A DNA stretch of 64,000 nucleotides from Thalassotalea ponticola (GTDB taxonomy: Bacteria > Pseudomonadota > Gammaproteobacteria > Enterobacterales > Alteromonadaceae), in the NCBI RefSeq assembly GCF_041379045.1, contig NZ_CP166871.1, forward strand, positions 1,860,001-1,924,000, in the 5' to 3' direction. The first letter of the stretch is position 1; every line of letters begins with the position of its first letter. A model generated the notes under the pieces. That model had not been told where the DNA came from, did no database searches, and saw nothing but the letters and a program-made list of their open reading frames with translations. This document shows, piece by piece, positions 8,044 to 18,029 of the stretch. The translations under genes and the position numbers were made by a program.

Positions 8044-8256
8044 ATGAATGGAATTAGTATTTGGGCAGTTTTGTTCACGTGGGTTTTAATATGGATTGTA
8101 CCTATTGCATTGATTATTAGGTCACGTAAAACTTCAGGAGCTGAGAAGTTGGCTTGGTTAATAGGCACTGTATGTATTTCATGGTTTGCTGTAATACTCT
8201 ATTTTTTGCTTGCTCCCATAAGTAATAAGGAAGTTAAACAGGACTCAGTAGGCTAG
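8044..8256 (+). CDS. cassette gene 4: PLDc_N-like two-helix membrane protein
   Basis: The 70-aa product has two membrane helices separated by a basic loop (IIRSRKTSGAEKLAWLIG), the pattern of the short 'phospholipase D nuclease N-terminal' module, in which W-L-I/L-x-x-x-x-x-P-x-x-x-x-x-Y-x-L follows. Free-standing copies are common in marine bacteria and have no defined function. It is bracketed by attC-like sites 3 and 4. Confidence 0.65.
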   Translation: MNGISIWAVLFTWVLIWIVPIALIIRSRKTSGAEKLAWLIGTVCISWFAVILYFLLAPISNKEVKQDSVG

Positions 8257-8267
8257 TGCTAGTCGTT

Positions 8268-8365
8268 ACATAACAAGCAAATCATTTGGACTAAAAACTG
8301 TGAGCTCAGGTCTTGCGTCACTAATTTTAACCCAAAGTTTTCAGCCCATCATTAGGGCGTTACAA
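8268..8365 (+). repeat. attC-like site 4
   Basis: It starts ACATAACAAGCAAATCATTTGG and ends ATTAGGGCGTTACAA, with GTT at the crossover position of the 3' box. The central stem is less regular than in sites 2 and 3. Length 98 bp. Confidence 0.5.
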
Positions 8366-8383
8366 GCACAAGGATGTAATCTC

Positions 8384-8740
8384 ATGTGGAGAGAATTAAG
8401 CGCTTTTCAAAAGCAACTTTTTATTGCCGCTATATCAGTCGTAGTGCCGTTTGCTCCAGAACTGATATTTTTGGCAGACTTAGGTGGCGTTGAGCTCGTT
8501 TTCAGTTTTTTACTACTTTATTACAAGCCACTGCTTCTAAAGCTTCAATCAACTTATCTCAAAATTAAAAATGAGGCGTATTTTTGTATTGGGTTAATTC
8601 GCTCATGTGCAGCGGCACAGCCAAAAATATTCTTAACTCAGGCAACATTTAGCTGTATAGCATTGGCAGTCACTGGTTCAGTTTTCTATGCGGCAGTGCT
8701 GTTTATGCCTGCACTAATGTTAAACAGTGTGCTGATCTAA
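8384..8740 (+). CDS. cassette gene 5: membrane protein, unknown
   Basis: I chose the ATG at 8384 because the longer frame (from 8300) would begin inside attC-like site 4. The 118-aa product has hydrophobic stretches at about residues 12-30, 36-50 and 85-115. The middle part (YYKPLLLKLQSTYLKIKNEAYFC) is amphipathic. No family is recognised. Confidence 0.55.
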   Translation: MWRELSAFQKQLFIAAISVVVPFAPELIFLADLGGVELVFSFLLLYYKPLLLKLQSTYLKIKNEAYFCIGLIRSCAAAQPKIFLTQATFSCIALAVTGSVFYAAVLFMPALMLNSVLI

Positions 8741-8833
8741 TGTGTGCATTAAGGGCGGAAACGTAACACTTAGCTCGCTCTCTCCTCGCGGATTTTAGCC
8801 AAGTATTACTTGCTGTTTATACGAGCGTTACCT
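8736..8833 (+). repeat. attC-like site 5
   Basis: It starts TCTAATGTGTGCATTAAG, overlapping the stop of cassette gene 5, and ends ATACGAGCGTTACCT. The 3' box GTTACCT carries GTT; the 5' box is worn (TAATG instead of TAACA). The inner CTCGCGGATTTTAGCCAAG segment resembles the other sites. It is the last site of the cluster. Confidence 0.45.
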
Positions 8834-9009
8834 CTTCATAGTACGAGTATCTTAGATAATTATAAAGCGCCGAATTAGGCACTAAATCGACGTTAACGTA
8901 TTGAAAGAGTTAATATATCTTATACGATAAGCGAAAGTGAAACGGGCTCTTGTGCTCATAAAGCTTTAAACAACACGTGCTTGTTATTTTATAGAGATTT
9001 AAGTTACAA

Positions 9010-9867
9010 ATGATAAGAAATAGTCTTTTAGGTTGTATTTTTTTGTTCAGTACAACAGCATACGCCGGTGCGCCAGTATATTTCACTAATGAGGTTGATA
9101 AAAAGTACCGGGCATTAATCAAACACGTAAGAGAGATGCTTCCTAGCACGGAACGCCAGCTTGCCTATTTGCCATCTTTTTACCCCTTTAGCTTGTTGGA
9201 TGTACGACCGACCAAACTCAATAAAAAACACCTGCGAGATTTCTCAAATTTCAACTTCGGCGTATTCGGCAGAGCACTTTTAAATATTGATAAAAAACAA
9301 CTATCTAACTTGCCTAGTATAGCAATCTGCAAAGAACAGAAATGTAAAAACGACAGAATTGCGCGCATCGAGCAGTTTTTGAAAGACTCAGCTGAAGAGA
9401 TTAAAGGTATCAGCAAGAGTGATAGCTTATTAATCGTTCAGCAAACAACACCAAACGTATACAGAATAAATAATACCTTCTTTAGCCCTACTCAATTAAT
9501 CACTTATTATCCGTCCAAACACGCAGGGTTCGCGCCTTCTGGCAATTATAAAATATCTACGCCAGAGCAATCGCCAGATATGATGGTTCTGGCTCAGGCT
9601 TCTCAAAAGCTAAGAAGTATAATGGCGAAGCACAACGTAGCCGCGATCACTAAAGCGGCTGACAACAGTATAAACGTTATATTTGGTGGCTTAGGAGATA
9701 ATCATTGGGGCGTTGTTCTTTATTCTAAGGCGACGACACCTAACTCTGGTGATTACAATCACATCGGGTTGGAATACGATATTGTACAAAAAATTATCAG
9801 ACCACAGCTTTTACTATCAAACCGTTTAGAGCGAGTTATGACACGCTTGTGTCAGTCGGAAATATAG
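9010..9867 (+). CDS. secreted protein of unknown function
   Basis: A 285-aa product with a clear Sec signal peptide (MIRNSLLGCIFLFSTTAYA, cleavage after A19), so it is probably periplasmic. The mature part is basic, contains a CKEQKCKND cysteine pair near residue 107, and ends with a segment (IFGGLGDNHWGVVLYSK, then the glycine- and asparagine-rich N-S-G-D-Y-N-H-I-G-L-E-Y) that suggests a beta-rich domain. I do not recognise the family. It is isolated: attC-like site 5 upstream, a 237-bp gap downstream. Confidence 0.65.
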   Translation: MIRNSLLGCIFLFSTTAYAGAPVYFTNEVDKKYRALIKHVREMLPSTERQLAYLPSFYPFSLLDVRPTKLNKKHLRDFSNFNFGVFGRALLNIDKKQLSNLPSIAICKEQKCKNDRIARIEQFLKDSAEEIKGISKSDSLLIVQQTTPNVYRINNTFFSPTQLITYYPSKHAGFAPSGNYKISTPEQSPDMMVLAQASQKLRSIMAKHNVAAITKAADNSINVIFGGLGDNHWGVVLYSKATTPNSGDYNHIGLEYDIVQKIIRPQLLLSNRLERVMTRLCQSEI

Positions 9868-10104
9868 CGTAAGTTATTGATTAATAATACAGTGACGAGT
9901 GGCTTTTGCGAGATGAGAGGTAAAGTGTTTATTTCCGTATACTGCCTAAGAAGCGATTGCCACTGGTTTAACCAAATGAAAAAACAAGTGATGAGTTCAC
10001 CTTATAGATAAGTTGCTAACTCAATGTTTAGCCGAAGTGTTACGTAGTAAATAGTCTTTGTGCTTGCTCGGCTAAATGAAATAAGAACGTTACAGGACGT
10101 ACTA

Positions 10105-12921
10105 ATGAATCAAGAAGTTAAAGCGCTTAAATCTGAGTTAGCATTACTAAAACTTCAGTTTAATGAAAGACTAAGTTCTGTAGAGACGCGGTTGAATAAG
10201 CTGCTTGAGGACGAAAACCCCAAACAGAATGAGCACAGTTTAAGTTTTATTGATGTTGATAGCAATAGCGCTGTTCAACTACAAAATGAAGCTCTGAAAA
10301 CAGAGGCGCAATTACCTGAATCAGCTGACGAATACCGAGCTCTTAACAGACGACCTGAAGACTCTGTTGCTCGTCAACCATCATTTTTCACTTCGTTTTT
10401 GCAAATTGTTCTATCTTCATTATTCGATTGGTTCTCTCCGGTAACCAAAGTATATCAGTCATACAAAGAACGCGGCTTACTTGGTATTTTTGTCCTTACC
10501 CTCGCAGGAATAGGCTTAACCTTAGCTGGCTTTGGCTATCTAATGCAGCTACTCATTGATCAACTTGGCGCGGGCACCAAATCTTTATTAATGTGCATGG
10601 CAGCAATACTTGTTATGGCCGTTGGCATACGCTTGAAGATCAATACGCGCTTTAGTGAGTTCGCTACAGCGATTGTTACTTTAGGCATCTTATTGTCCTA
10701 TAGCACAATATACTTTTCAGGCAGTGTGTACGGGATAATCCCCAATATAGTGGTGTTACTCCTGTATTTGTTAATAGCACTAGTTTGCCATTTCTTAGCT
10801 ATTTGGTTGGATACTAAAATTGTGGCGGGTCTTGGGATTATAGGTATCGCCACTATGCCTATTTTGTCGAACACCATCCAAATAGAGCCTTTGTATTTTT
10901 TACTGTCTTTGGCATTTGTTACCGCCAGTAGTTTGATATTAGCGTATAAAAAAAGTGAGCCATGGCTTGCTAACTTAAGTCTTGCTTTTTGTGTCGTTGC
11001 ATTAGAGTGGACTATTGGCATAGAAGCGGTAAGTATTTCAGCCTGGATTGTAAATTTATTTTACCTGCTGTTTTTCACATACATTGTCATTACTTTAGTT
11101 AGAAATGACGATTCAAATCACAAAGCTATTGCCTTACTGGCTGCATTGGTGGGCGCTACGCTGTTGTTTTTCTTTCAAGCCAGTGAGCTATTTTCAACTC
11201 AGATGAGTGCAAGTTTTGCGTTGAATGCCGTTATTGCTGCCAGTGTCAGTATCCTTTTCTATAAAATTAGACACAACCTGACTCACTTTGTTGTTTTGCT
11301 ATCATCCGTGTGGACGGTCTTAGCTATCATTAGCGCTATTAGCGATGCGTATTGGGGCATCGCATGGGCTGTTGAAGGGTTATTGTTGCTTTATATTGGT
11401 CGCAGATATGAAATGACCAAGGTGATCAATCAGGGACAAGCTTTAACCGCTTTGGCGCTGGTGTACTGCTGGTCAGCATTAGCTCTGTATTTCCCATTAC
11501 CCGCATTGAAGTCAGTTGATGGCTGGGTGCTATCGATAGTCATTGTAGCCGTTATTGGTATTTGGCAACGCCTAGTCAACGCATCAGACGTTTTTGATCA
11601 ACTAACACAAAACAAGATCAAGCCTTTGTTACAGTTACTTGAGGTTGTGTGGTTATCTGTATTGGCTGTAGCGACTCTCGATATATGGCTAGGTAATTGG
11701 ACAGGTGCGACAGTTATCTTACTGCAATTGCTTTGGTTGTTTAGAGCTAAGCAATGCAAACAAGTGTCCATTGAAGTCTTTGCTGCCGCCTTAATATCAG
11801 TTCCGTTATTCTACGCGTTTAGCGGTGCATTAATGGTTGATAGCTATCGCTTTATGACGTTGCCATTATTTGCCAAACTTGCTGTTATCTCCGCTTTTAT
11901 CCAGCTTTGGTTGTGGTCTGCATTTTATCGTAAATATCAGCCAGATAGTGCAATTAAAGGCTTCGCAGAATCCGCACGAATTTTATTTTATATGTTGCTT
12001 CCTTTGTGTTGGGTCGGCTCGACAATACGTCGGTTGGATGAAAATGCACTAATGCTGCTATGGTTGTCACCGCTGTTATCACTGTATCTTGCCACCAAAA
12101 CCAAGCATCAATTATTGATTAAAGAAACAAAAGTACTGGCCGCTTTAGCGAGCTTGGCTCTTGTGGTTATTGTCGGTCAAATGGAGCTCGCTTATAGTCT
12201 CGTTGCGCTAATGGGCTTTATTACTTTTTACGGTACCGCTTTTTACTTTAATAAACGGATTTCAAAATCACAACTGTGCCAATTCATATGCAGTTGCGGC
12301 GTGATATCACTCGGTCTTGCGGTTCCAACTATCATAGGCGTTCACAGTACAAACATATTGATAGGCCTTGTCGCAGCGTCGCTGATTTGGGTGGGGTTGT
12401 TAGCCATGCTCGGCCACTCTGAACACTTAAAACGAAACGAATACACTATTATCTGCGTGAACGGCATATTAATTGTTACCGCTTGGTGGTTAACCGCATC
12501 CGATGCTATGTATGCGAGTATTCCACTAATATTTTTACTTGTAGCTGCTTACCGAAACAGCACATTTATTAGCAATACAAAAATAAGTAGCCTTTTAGGT
12601 CTCAATAGTAACTTATTCCTACACTCGATAGCTGCTGTCACTTATGTCACACTGTTTGCTTCACTAAATGAATATCGATTAGATCTATTGATAGCCCCGG
12701 TGTTTGCTGTCCATGGCGCTGTTATTTTATTTGTCAATGATCGACGCTTATTTACGGTAAAGTACAGCTTTGGCTTGATTGTGTTAGGGATCATTAAGTT
12801 AGCGTTCATAGATACCGCTAATGCACTGCTTTGGCAAAAGGTGATTTTATTTATGGGGATAGGCGTGTTCATTCTGATGGCTTCGTTTTGGTATCAGAAA
12901 TTAGTAAGAAAAGCCGTGTAA
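10105..12921 (+). CDS. DUF2339 domain membrane protein
   Basis: Start set at ATG 10105, which has an AGGA site seven bases upstream; the frame extends 15 codons further without one. The 938-aa product begins with a coiled coil (residues ~1-45, LKSELALLKLQFNERL) and a polar linker to ~115, followed by some two dozen hydrophobic helices to the C-terminus. This is the layout of the DUF2339 family of very large bacterial membrane proteins, where the conserved part contains W-x-x-E-G/A-L-x-L-L-Y-I-G-x-R (here AWAVEGLLLLYIGRR near residue 430). The function of DUF2339 is unknown. It stands alone. Confidence 0.85.
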   Translation: MNQEVKALKSELALLKLQFNERLSSVETRLNKLLEDENPKQNEHSLSFIDVDSNSAVQLQNEALKTEAQLPESADEYRALNRRPEDSVARQPSFFTSFLQIVLSSLFDWFSPVTKVYQSYKERGLLGIFVLTLAGIGLTLAGFGYLMQLLIDQLGAGTKSLLMCMAAILVMAVGIRLKINTRFSEFATAIVTLGILLSYSTIYFSGSVYGIIPNIVVLLLYLLIALVCHFLAIWLDTKIVAGLGIIGIATMPILSNTIQIEPLYFLLSLAFVTASSLILAYKKSEPWLANLSLAFCVVALEWTIGIEAVSISAWIVNLFYLLFFTYIVITLVRNDDSNHKAIALLAALVGATLLFFFQASELFSTQMSASFALNAVIAASVSILFYKIRHNLTHFVVLLSSVWTVLAIISAISDAYWGIAWAVEGLLLLYIGRRYEMTKVINQGQALTALALVYCWSALALYFPLPALKSVDGWVLSIVIVAVIGIWQRLVNASDVFDQLTQNKIKPLLQLLEVVWLSVLAVATLDIWLGNWTGATVILLQLLWLFRAKQCKQVSIEVFAAALISVPLFYAFSGALMVDSYRFMTLPLFAKLAVISAFIQLWLWSAFYRKYQPDSAIKGFAESARILFYMLLPLCWVGSTIRRLDENALMLLWLSPLLSLYLATKTKHQLLIKETKVLAALASLALVVIVGQMELAYSLVALMGFITFYGTAFYFNKRISKSQLCQFICSCGVISLGLAVPTIIGVHSTNILIGLVAASLIWVGLLAMLGHSEHLKRNEYTIICVNGILIVTAWWLTASDAMYASIPLIFLLVAAYRNSTFISNTKISSLLGLNSNLFLHSIAAVTYVTLFASLNEYRLDLLIAPVFAVHGAVILFVNDRRLFTVKYSFGLIVLGIIKLAFIDTANALLWQKVILFMGIGVFILMASFWYQKLVRKAV

Positions 12922-13175
12922 CAATGTGTTTAAGGTAAAATCAAACTTAGGCTAACGACAAGTCGGCAGAATTTATACATCTTTTATACGACACTCGATA
13001 CACCTACCAAGCGATAACCACATGGTATTGTGCCAGACGCCTAGTGTTAATCATCACGGGATAGCAAAGGTTGCTGAACCTTGCAATGTATAAAGTCGCT
13101 AACGATAAATTGATAGCTTTTAATTTCTGATTTATTTACCATTAGCGCACTGTTTAAACACCGGCATTAGTTGCT

Positions 13176-13796
13176 ATGGATCTTGCTGTTTTAAGTCTGT
13201 TTATTCCCACTTTTTTCTTCGTCTCTATTACACCTGGTATGTGTATGACATTAGCGCTTACCTTGGGGATGAGTGTTGGCGTGCGTCGCACTATGTGGAT
13301 GATGTGGGGCGAGTTACTCGGTGTTGCCACCGTAGCCATTGCCGCAGTATTAGGCGTTGCCGCGCTTATGTTCAAATATCCACTGGCATTTAATGTGTTT
13401 AAATTGCTCGGTGGCGGTTACCTTTTGTTTATCGCGTATCAGATGTGGATGAATAAGGGAAAAATGGCCATTCCCGACACGCTTGACAGTAACCAAACCC
13501 TAGCCCGGTCAGGTTTATTCTCTCAGGGATTTGTTACCGCCATCGCCAACCCGAAAGGCTGGGCGTTTATGGTATCTTTGTTGCCACCATTTATTCATGC
13601 TGATCAACCTTTGACACCTCAATTAACCCTATTAGTGAGCATTATTCTAGTGTCGGAGTTTACCTGTATGATGCTCTATGCTACGGGTGGTAAGTCATTG
13701 GGTTTGTTGATTTCCAAACGCCAAAACGTACAACTGATAAACCGTATTTCTGCCACCTTAATGTCCGTCGTCGCTATCTGGTTATTAATATCTTAA
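13176..13796 (+). CDS. LysE/RhtB family amino-acid exporter
   Basis: A 206-aa inner-membrane protein with six predicted helices. The N-terminal S-I-T-P-G-M-C-M-T-L-A-L-T-L-G-M-S-x-G family signature lies near residue 20, and N-P-K-G-W-A-F near residue 122 is also typical of the RhtB branch. These proteins export amino acids such as homoserine, threonine or lysine; the substrate cannot be assigned here. It is convergent with the next gene, with eight bases between stop codons. Confidence 0.9.
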   Translation: MDLAVLSLFIPTFFFVSITPGMCMTLALTLGMSVGVRRTMWMMWGELLGVATVAIAAVLGVAALMFKYPLAFNVFKLLGGGYLLFIAYQMWMNKGKMAIPDTLDSNQTLARSGLFSQGFVTAIANPKGWAFMVSLLPPFIHADQPLTPQLTLLVSIILVSEFTCMMLYATGGKSLGLLISKRQNVQLINRISATLMSVVAIWLLIS

Positions 13797-13804
13797 CCAA
13801 TAAT

Positions 13805-14269
13805 TTAATTAAAGCTTTGCAGATCAAACGTCAACTGTTCAACGCTGCCGTTTGGTTGCTCAACAACAAGGTGCATGGTCCAAATCATCGATGATTCTGT
13901 GCATGCACCAACCATTGTCTGAGCGACGAATTTGCCATTTTGATATGTGAAAAACAACGGTATTTTTCCCATATACATATCTCTGCCTTCTAAATGTCCC
14001 TCTACAGACGACAAAGCGCTCAAGGCAGTTGATTGCAATGTAAACGTCATCGGTGTCTCCACTTTAAACACCGATGGTGTCCCTGTTAAGCGGTAGACAG
14101 TATCACCGATATTTCTTACACATTGATCTTCACTAAAATCACAGCCAACTGCAGATTGCAGAGTCGTTGATGTCACCTTGAGGGGTGGCGAGGGTAAATA
14201 AAAAACAAATAGCCAAATGGCTACGACACACAGAACAACGCCTAGTGCAAAGATAAAACGTCTGGTCAA
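13805..14269 (-). CDS. membrane-anchored periplasmic protein, unknown
   Basis: A 154-aa product with one N-terminal helix (residues ~5-24) and a periplasmic part that looks beta-rich. CDFSEDQC (two cysteines five residues apart) and a later lone Cys in VGACTESS are notable and could bind metal or form a disulfide. It is divergent from ccoN and faces the same 289-bp regulatory region, so it may be co-regulated with the cbb3 oxidase and could assist copper or haem handling; that is only inference from position. Confidence 0.6.
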   Translation of the reverse strand: MTRRFIFALGVVLCVVAIWLFVFYLPSPPLKVTSTTLQSAVGCDFSEDQCVRNIGDTVYRLTGTPSVFKVETPMTFTLQSTALSALSSVEGHLEGRDMYMGKIPLFFTYQNGKFVAQTMVGACTESSMIWTMHLVVEQPNGSVEQLTFDLQSFN

Positions 14270-14347
14270 AATTCACTCCATCAGGTACTAAAAAACTGAT
14301 AAAAATTAACCAGTTTGCTAATACATTTTACAATTTACTAAATTTTC

Positions 14348-14361
14348 TTGATCTAGGTCAG
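14348..14361. promoter_or_regulatory. possible Fnr box upstream of ccoN
   Basis: TTGATCTAGGTCAG has a perfect left half-site (TTGAT), a four-base spacer and a right half matching ATCAA at only some positions. It lies about 200 bp before ccoN, whose operon is normally oxygen-regulated, and fnr itself is in the same cluster. The match is imperfect. Confidence 0.45.
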
Positions 14362-14558
14362 AATTTCCCACAACTTCACGTGACATATGCTTTTTAGGTC
14401 GTTATTATCGCACCCGATAAATAACAATATGCGTGTGTTGTTTTTTTGAACTATAACTATAGGTTAACGACGATCGGTATAAAGCGTCAGTTTTAACAGA
14501 TTTTAGTGACCTTTAACGCTCACATCAACTTAATAACTATAAGTGTGGAACCTTTAAT

Positions 14559-15983
14559 ATGAGTCAAAGTAATCTCGCAGAAATGGATTACAACTACAAA
14601 GTTGTGCGCCAATTTACTGTCATGACGGTTATTTGGGGTATTGTCGGCACTTTCGTTGGTGTTTTAATTGCGGCGCAGCTGATTTGGCCGGCGCTAAACT
14701 TTGAAACTCCATGGCTGACTTATTCTCGTTTACGTCCTTTACATACCAATGCGGTAATTTTCGCATTTGGTACCAGCGCTCTGTTTGCAACGTCTTACTA
14801 CGTTGTCCAGCGCACCTGTAAAACTGCCTTATTTGGCGGTCCGTTAGTCCCGTTCACCTTTTGGGGTTGGCAAGCGATTATTGTCGCTGCGGCCATTACC
14901 TTGCCGCTAGGTATTACCTCGTCAAAAGAATACGCCGAGCTTGAATGGCCGATTGATATTCTTATTGCCTTGGTGTGGATTTCTTACATCATTGTTTTCT
15001 TCGGTACCCTGTACAAGCGTCGAACGTCTCACGTATACGTGGCTAACTGGTTCTTCGGTGGCTTTATTATTACGGTTGCGGTTCTGCACATCGGTAACTC
15101 AATGGCGATTCCATTGACGTTAACCAAGTCTTATTCATTATACTCAGGCGCAATAGATGCGATGATGCAATGGTGGTATGGACACAACGCTGTAGGCTTT
15201 CTTCTAACGGCGGGCTTCTTAGGTATGATGTACTACTTCGTACCAAAACAAGCTGAACGTCCGGTATACTCGTACCGCTTATCAATCGTTCACTTCTGGG
15301 CGCTTGTATCGCTATATATTTGGGCGGGACCTCATCACTTACACTACACTGCTCTACCAGACTGGACTCAAAGCTTGGGTATGGTTATGTCAGTGGTGCT
15401 ATTCTTGCCATCTTGGGGTGGTATGATTAACGGTATCATGACCCTATCAGGCGCATGGCATAAACTTCGCCATGACCCAATCTTGCGTTTCCTTATCGTA
15501 TCGCTGTCGTTCTACGGTATGTCAACGTTCGAAGGTCCAATGATGGCTATCAAATCAGTAAATGCGTTATCACACTACACTGACTGGACAGTCGGTCACG
15601 TACACTCTGGTGCGCTAGGCTGGGTTGCGATGGTATCTATCGGTGCTATGTACCACCTTATTCCGGTGTTATTCGGTCAAGGTCGTATGTACAGCATCAA
15701 ATTGATCAACGTTCACTTCTGGTTGCACACCACGGGTATTGTGCTTTATATCGTTGCCATGTGGATCTCAGGTGTAATGCAAGGTCTAATGTGGCGCGCT
15801 GTTAACACAGACGGTACGTTAACCTACAGCTTCGTTGAATCACTGCAAGCTTCTTATCCGTTCTACTTCATCCGCTTTGTCGGTGGTTGTTTCGTCGTAA
15901 CTGGATTTTTATTGATGGCTTATAACATGTTCAAAACTATCGGCGCCAAAGAAGGTAGTTTGCAAAAAGAAGCGATCGCATAA
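14559..15983 (+). CDS. ccoN: cytochrome c oxidase, cbb3-type, subunit I
   Basis: Catalytic subunit of the high-affinity terminal oxidase of microaerobic respiration. It holds haem b, haem b3 and CuB and reduces O2 to water while pumping protons. The 474-aa protein has about 12 membrane helices. Visible His ligands include L-H-T-N-A near residue 61, the W-Y-G-H-N-A-V-G segment near residue 207 (CuB/proton channel region), H-H-L-H-Y, and [11 protein letters not shown] near residue 347. It is the first gene of ccoNOQP, with ccoO starting 10 bp later. Confidence 0.97.
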   Translation: MSQSNLAEMDYNYKVVRQFTVMTVIWGIVGTFVGVLIAAQLIWPALNFETPWLTYSRLRPLHTNAVIFAFGTSALFATSYYVVQRTCKTALFGGPLVPFTFWGWQAIIVAAAITLPLGITSSKEYAELEWPIDILIALVWISYIIVFFGTLYKRRTSHVYVANWFFGGFIITVAVLHIGNSMAIPLTLTKSYSLYSGAIDAMMQWWYGHNAVGFLLTAGFLGMMYYFVPKQAERPVYSYRLSIVHFWALVSLYIWAGPHHLHYTALPDWTQSLGMVMSVVLFLPSWGGMINGIMTLSGAWHKLRHDPILRFLIVSLSFYGMSTFEGPMMAIKSVNALSHYTDWTVGHVHSGALGWVAMVSIGAMYHLIPVLFGQGRMYSIKLINVHFWLHTTGIVLYIVAMWISGVMQGLMWRAVNTDGTLTYSFVESLQASYPFYFIRFVGGCFVVTGFLLMAYNMFKTIGAKEGSLQKEAIA

Positions 15984-15993
15984 GGAGTTAATG

Positions 15994-16665
15994 ATGCAAA
16001 ATAAACATGAAAAAGTAGAAAAGCACATTGGCTGGTTCTTCACTGCAACAATCGCGGCTATCAGTATTGGTGGCTTGGTTGAAATCACCCCTCTTTTCTT
16101 CCAGAAAGAGACTACTCAGCCAGTTCAGAATTTACGTCCATACACGGCGTTAGAAATGGAAGGTCGTGACATATACATCCGCGAAGGTTGTAATAACTGT
16201 CACTCGCAAATGATCCGTCCGTTTAGAGCGGAAACAGAACGCTACGGACATTACTCAGTAGCCGGCGAATCCGTATGGGAACACCCGTTCTTATGGGGAT
16301 CAAAACGCACTGGTCCAGATCTTGCCCGTGTTGGCGGACGTTACTCAGACGATTGGCATTACGCTCACTTAATGGATCCGCGCTCAGTGGTTCCGGAGTC
16401 AAATATGCCGTCGTATAAGTGGTTGGCAGAAACGCCGATCAGCAACAAATACTCTGCACAAAAGATGGAATTGTTCAATAGTTTGACCAAAAACCGCAGC
16501 CACAAAGATGAGAATGGTAACCCTATTCCACTTTACTCGGCTGAGGACATCGCCAATGCAGGTAAAGAATTTGCTACCACTAAGAGTATTACTGGTAAGG
16601 ACGGTCTAACCGAAATGGACGCCCTTATCGCTTATTTACAATCACTTGGTCACGCGTTGAAATAA
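15994..16665 (+). CDS. ccoO: cytochrome c oxidase, cbb3-type, subunit II
   Basis: Monohaem cytochrome c subunit that passes electrons from CcoP to CcoN. An N-terminal membrane anchor (residues ~14-34) precedes G-C-N-N-C-H-S-Q near residue 69, the CxxCH haem site, with Met ligand candidates downstream ([12 protein letters not shown]). ATG 15994 is six bases from the GGAG site; the ATG three bases earlier is also possible. Length 223 aa is usual for the family. Confidence 0.96.
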   Translation: MQNKHEKVEKHIGWFFTATIAAISIGGLVEITPLFFQKETTQPVQNLRPYTALEMEGRDIYIREGCNNCHSQMIRPFRAETERYGHYSVAGESVWEHPFLWGSKRTGPDLARVGGRYSDDWHYAHLMDPRSVVPESNMPSYKWLAETPISNKYSAQKMELFNSLTKNRSHKDENGNPIPLYSAEDIANAGKEFATTKSITGKDGLTEMDALIAYLQSLGHALK

Positions 16666-16667
16666 TT

Positions 16668-16850
16668 ATGGATATAGGCACGATTCGAGGCATATTTACC
16701 GTTTTAATCTTTGTATTGTTCATCATCATTGTGATTTGGGCATACAGTAAACGACGTAAATCATCTTTTGATGAAGCCGCAAACTCTATATTCGACGACG
16801 ATAATAAAGATCAGGCGAAAGATAAACAGGAGACTAATAATAATGTCTAG
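16668..16850 (+). CDS. ccoQ: cbb3-type oxidase subunit IV
   Basis: A 60-aa protein with one membrane helix (residues ~6-26), then a basic KRRKSS and an acidic soluble tail. This is the size and form of CcoQ, which stabilises the oxidase. It starts two bases after ccoO, and its last codons overlap the start of ccoP by 8 bp, indicating translational coupling. Confidence 0.9.
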   Translation: MDIGTIRGIFTVLIFVLFIIIVIWAYSKRRKSSFDEAANSIFDDDNKDQAKDKQETNNNV

Positions 16851-17823
16851 CTTCTGGAGTGCATGGATAATTGTTCTTACCTTAGGTACCTTAATTGGTT
16901 GCTGGGTGTTACTGCGTTGGTGTTTAACAAACTTCGCCGGCGTTCCCGAAGGCGAACCAATGGACCACGAGTTTGACGGTATCCAAGAGTTAAACAATCC
17001 TCTACCTAAATGGTGGAGTACCTTCTTCTTGGTAACAATCATCTGGGGATTTGGCTACTTGGCTTTATACCCAGGTTTAGGTAACTTCCAAGGTCTATTG
17101 GGCTGGAAGAGCTCAAACCAAGACGTTACCAGCCTTGAAGATTCAAAAATGAAAAATGCGGCAGCAAAAGACGCAGGTCTTGCTGTACAGTATGACCGAG
17201 AAGTTGCGTCAGCAGACGAGCGTTTTGGCCCTATTTTTGCTCAATTTGCCAGCCAAGATATAAAAGCATTGGCCGAAAATGAAGAAGCATTAAAAATTGG
17301 CCAGCGTTTGTTCTTGCAAAACTGTTCGCAATGTCACGGCTCTGACGCCAAAGGTACAACAGGCTTCCCTAACCTAACCGATAACGATTGGTTATACGGT
17401 GGCAGCCCTGAGGATATTGAACATGCGTTACTGTATGGTCGCAAAGCACAGGGTATGATCGCTTGGAAAACCATGTTAGGTGGCGAGCAAGGTGTTAAGG
17501 AAGTTGCTGCGTACGTAATGAGTCTTAACCCAGAGCGCGCAGACAAGGTCGACGCTGAACTAGCAAGTGCTGGTGAAGAAAAGTTTGCCATGTGTGCGGC
17601 TTGTCACGGTGCTGAAGGTCAAGGCTCCGATGCCATGGGCCTTGCTCTTGGCGCGCCTCGACTAAATGACAACATTTGGTTGTACGGCGGTAGTGAGCGA
17701 GCAATTGAGGAATCAATTCGCAACGGTCGCGCCGGTGTTATGCCAGCTTGGAAAGACATCTTAGGCGAAGATAAGATTCGAGTGATCAGCGCTTACGTTT
17801 ACAGTTTGTCGCAAGCAGAGTAA
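16843..17823 (+). CDS. ccoP: cytochrome c oxidase, cbb3-type, subunit III
   Basis: Dihaem cytochrome c that accepts electrons from the bc1 complex or soluble cytochromes. I set the start at ATG 16843 (MSSFWSAW, after an ACAGGAG site); the longer frame would begin inside ccoQ. Two N-terminal hydrophobic helices precede the CcoP linker E-F-D-G-I-Q-E-L-N-N-P-L-P. The two haem sites are C-S-Q-C-H-G near residue 163 and C-A-A-C-H-G near residue 251. Length 326 aa. A strong terminator follows. Confidence 0.96.
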   Translation: MSSFWSAWIIVLTLGTLIGCWVLLRWCLTNFAGVPEGEPMDHEFDGIQELNNPLPKWWSTFFLVTIIWGFGYLALYPGLGNFQGLLGWKSSNQDVTSLEDSKMKNAAAKDAGLAVQYDREVASADERFGPIFAQFASQDIKALAENEEALKIGQRLFLQNCSQCHGSDAKGTTGFPNLTDNDWLYGGSPEDIEHALLYGRKAQGMIAWKTMLGGEQGVKEVAAYVMSLNPERADKVDAELASAGEEKFAMCAACHGAEGQGSDAMGLALGAPRLNDNIWLYGGSERAIEESIRNGRAGVMPAWKDILGEDKIRVISAYVYSLSQAE

Positions 17824-17838
17824 CTCAATACTTAAACG

Positions 17839-17878
17839 AAAAACCCTGTAGGGCACTGTCTTACAGGGTTTTATTTTT
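17839..17878 (+). terminator. terminator after ccoP
   Basis: AAACCCTGTA and TACAGGGTTT pair across a ten-base loop and are followed by TTATTTTT. It separates ccoNOQP from the assembly genes, which therefore need their own promoter in the 200-bp gap. Confidence 0.88.
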
Positions 17879-18029
17879 GCCATCAGTTTGTATTGATCTA
17901 GTCTGTTACTCTTGTTGTTAAGTTTATAATAAAACAGTCTAAATCAATATAAATTGCCTCGTCGTAATATATAGAGGGAAGCCCGCAGTTGGGTTACAAT
18001 AACGCATCAAATTTTTGGGAAACTGTTGC

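Noticed and set aside
17893..17910. Fnr box before ccoH (TTGATCTAGTCTGTT)
   Set aside because: Only the left half-site matches; the right half has no resemblance to ATCAA.
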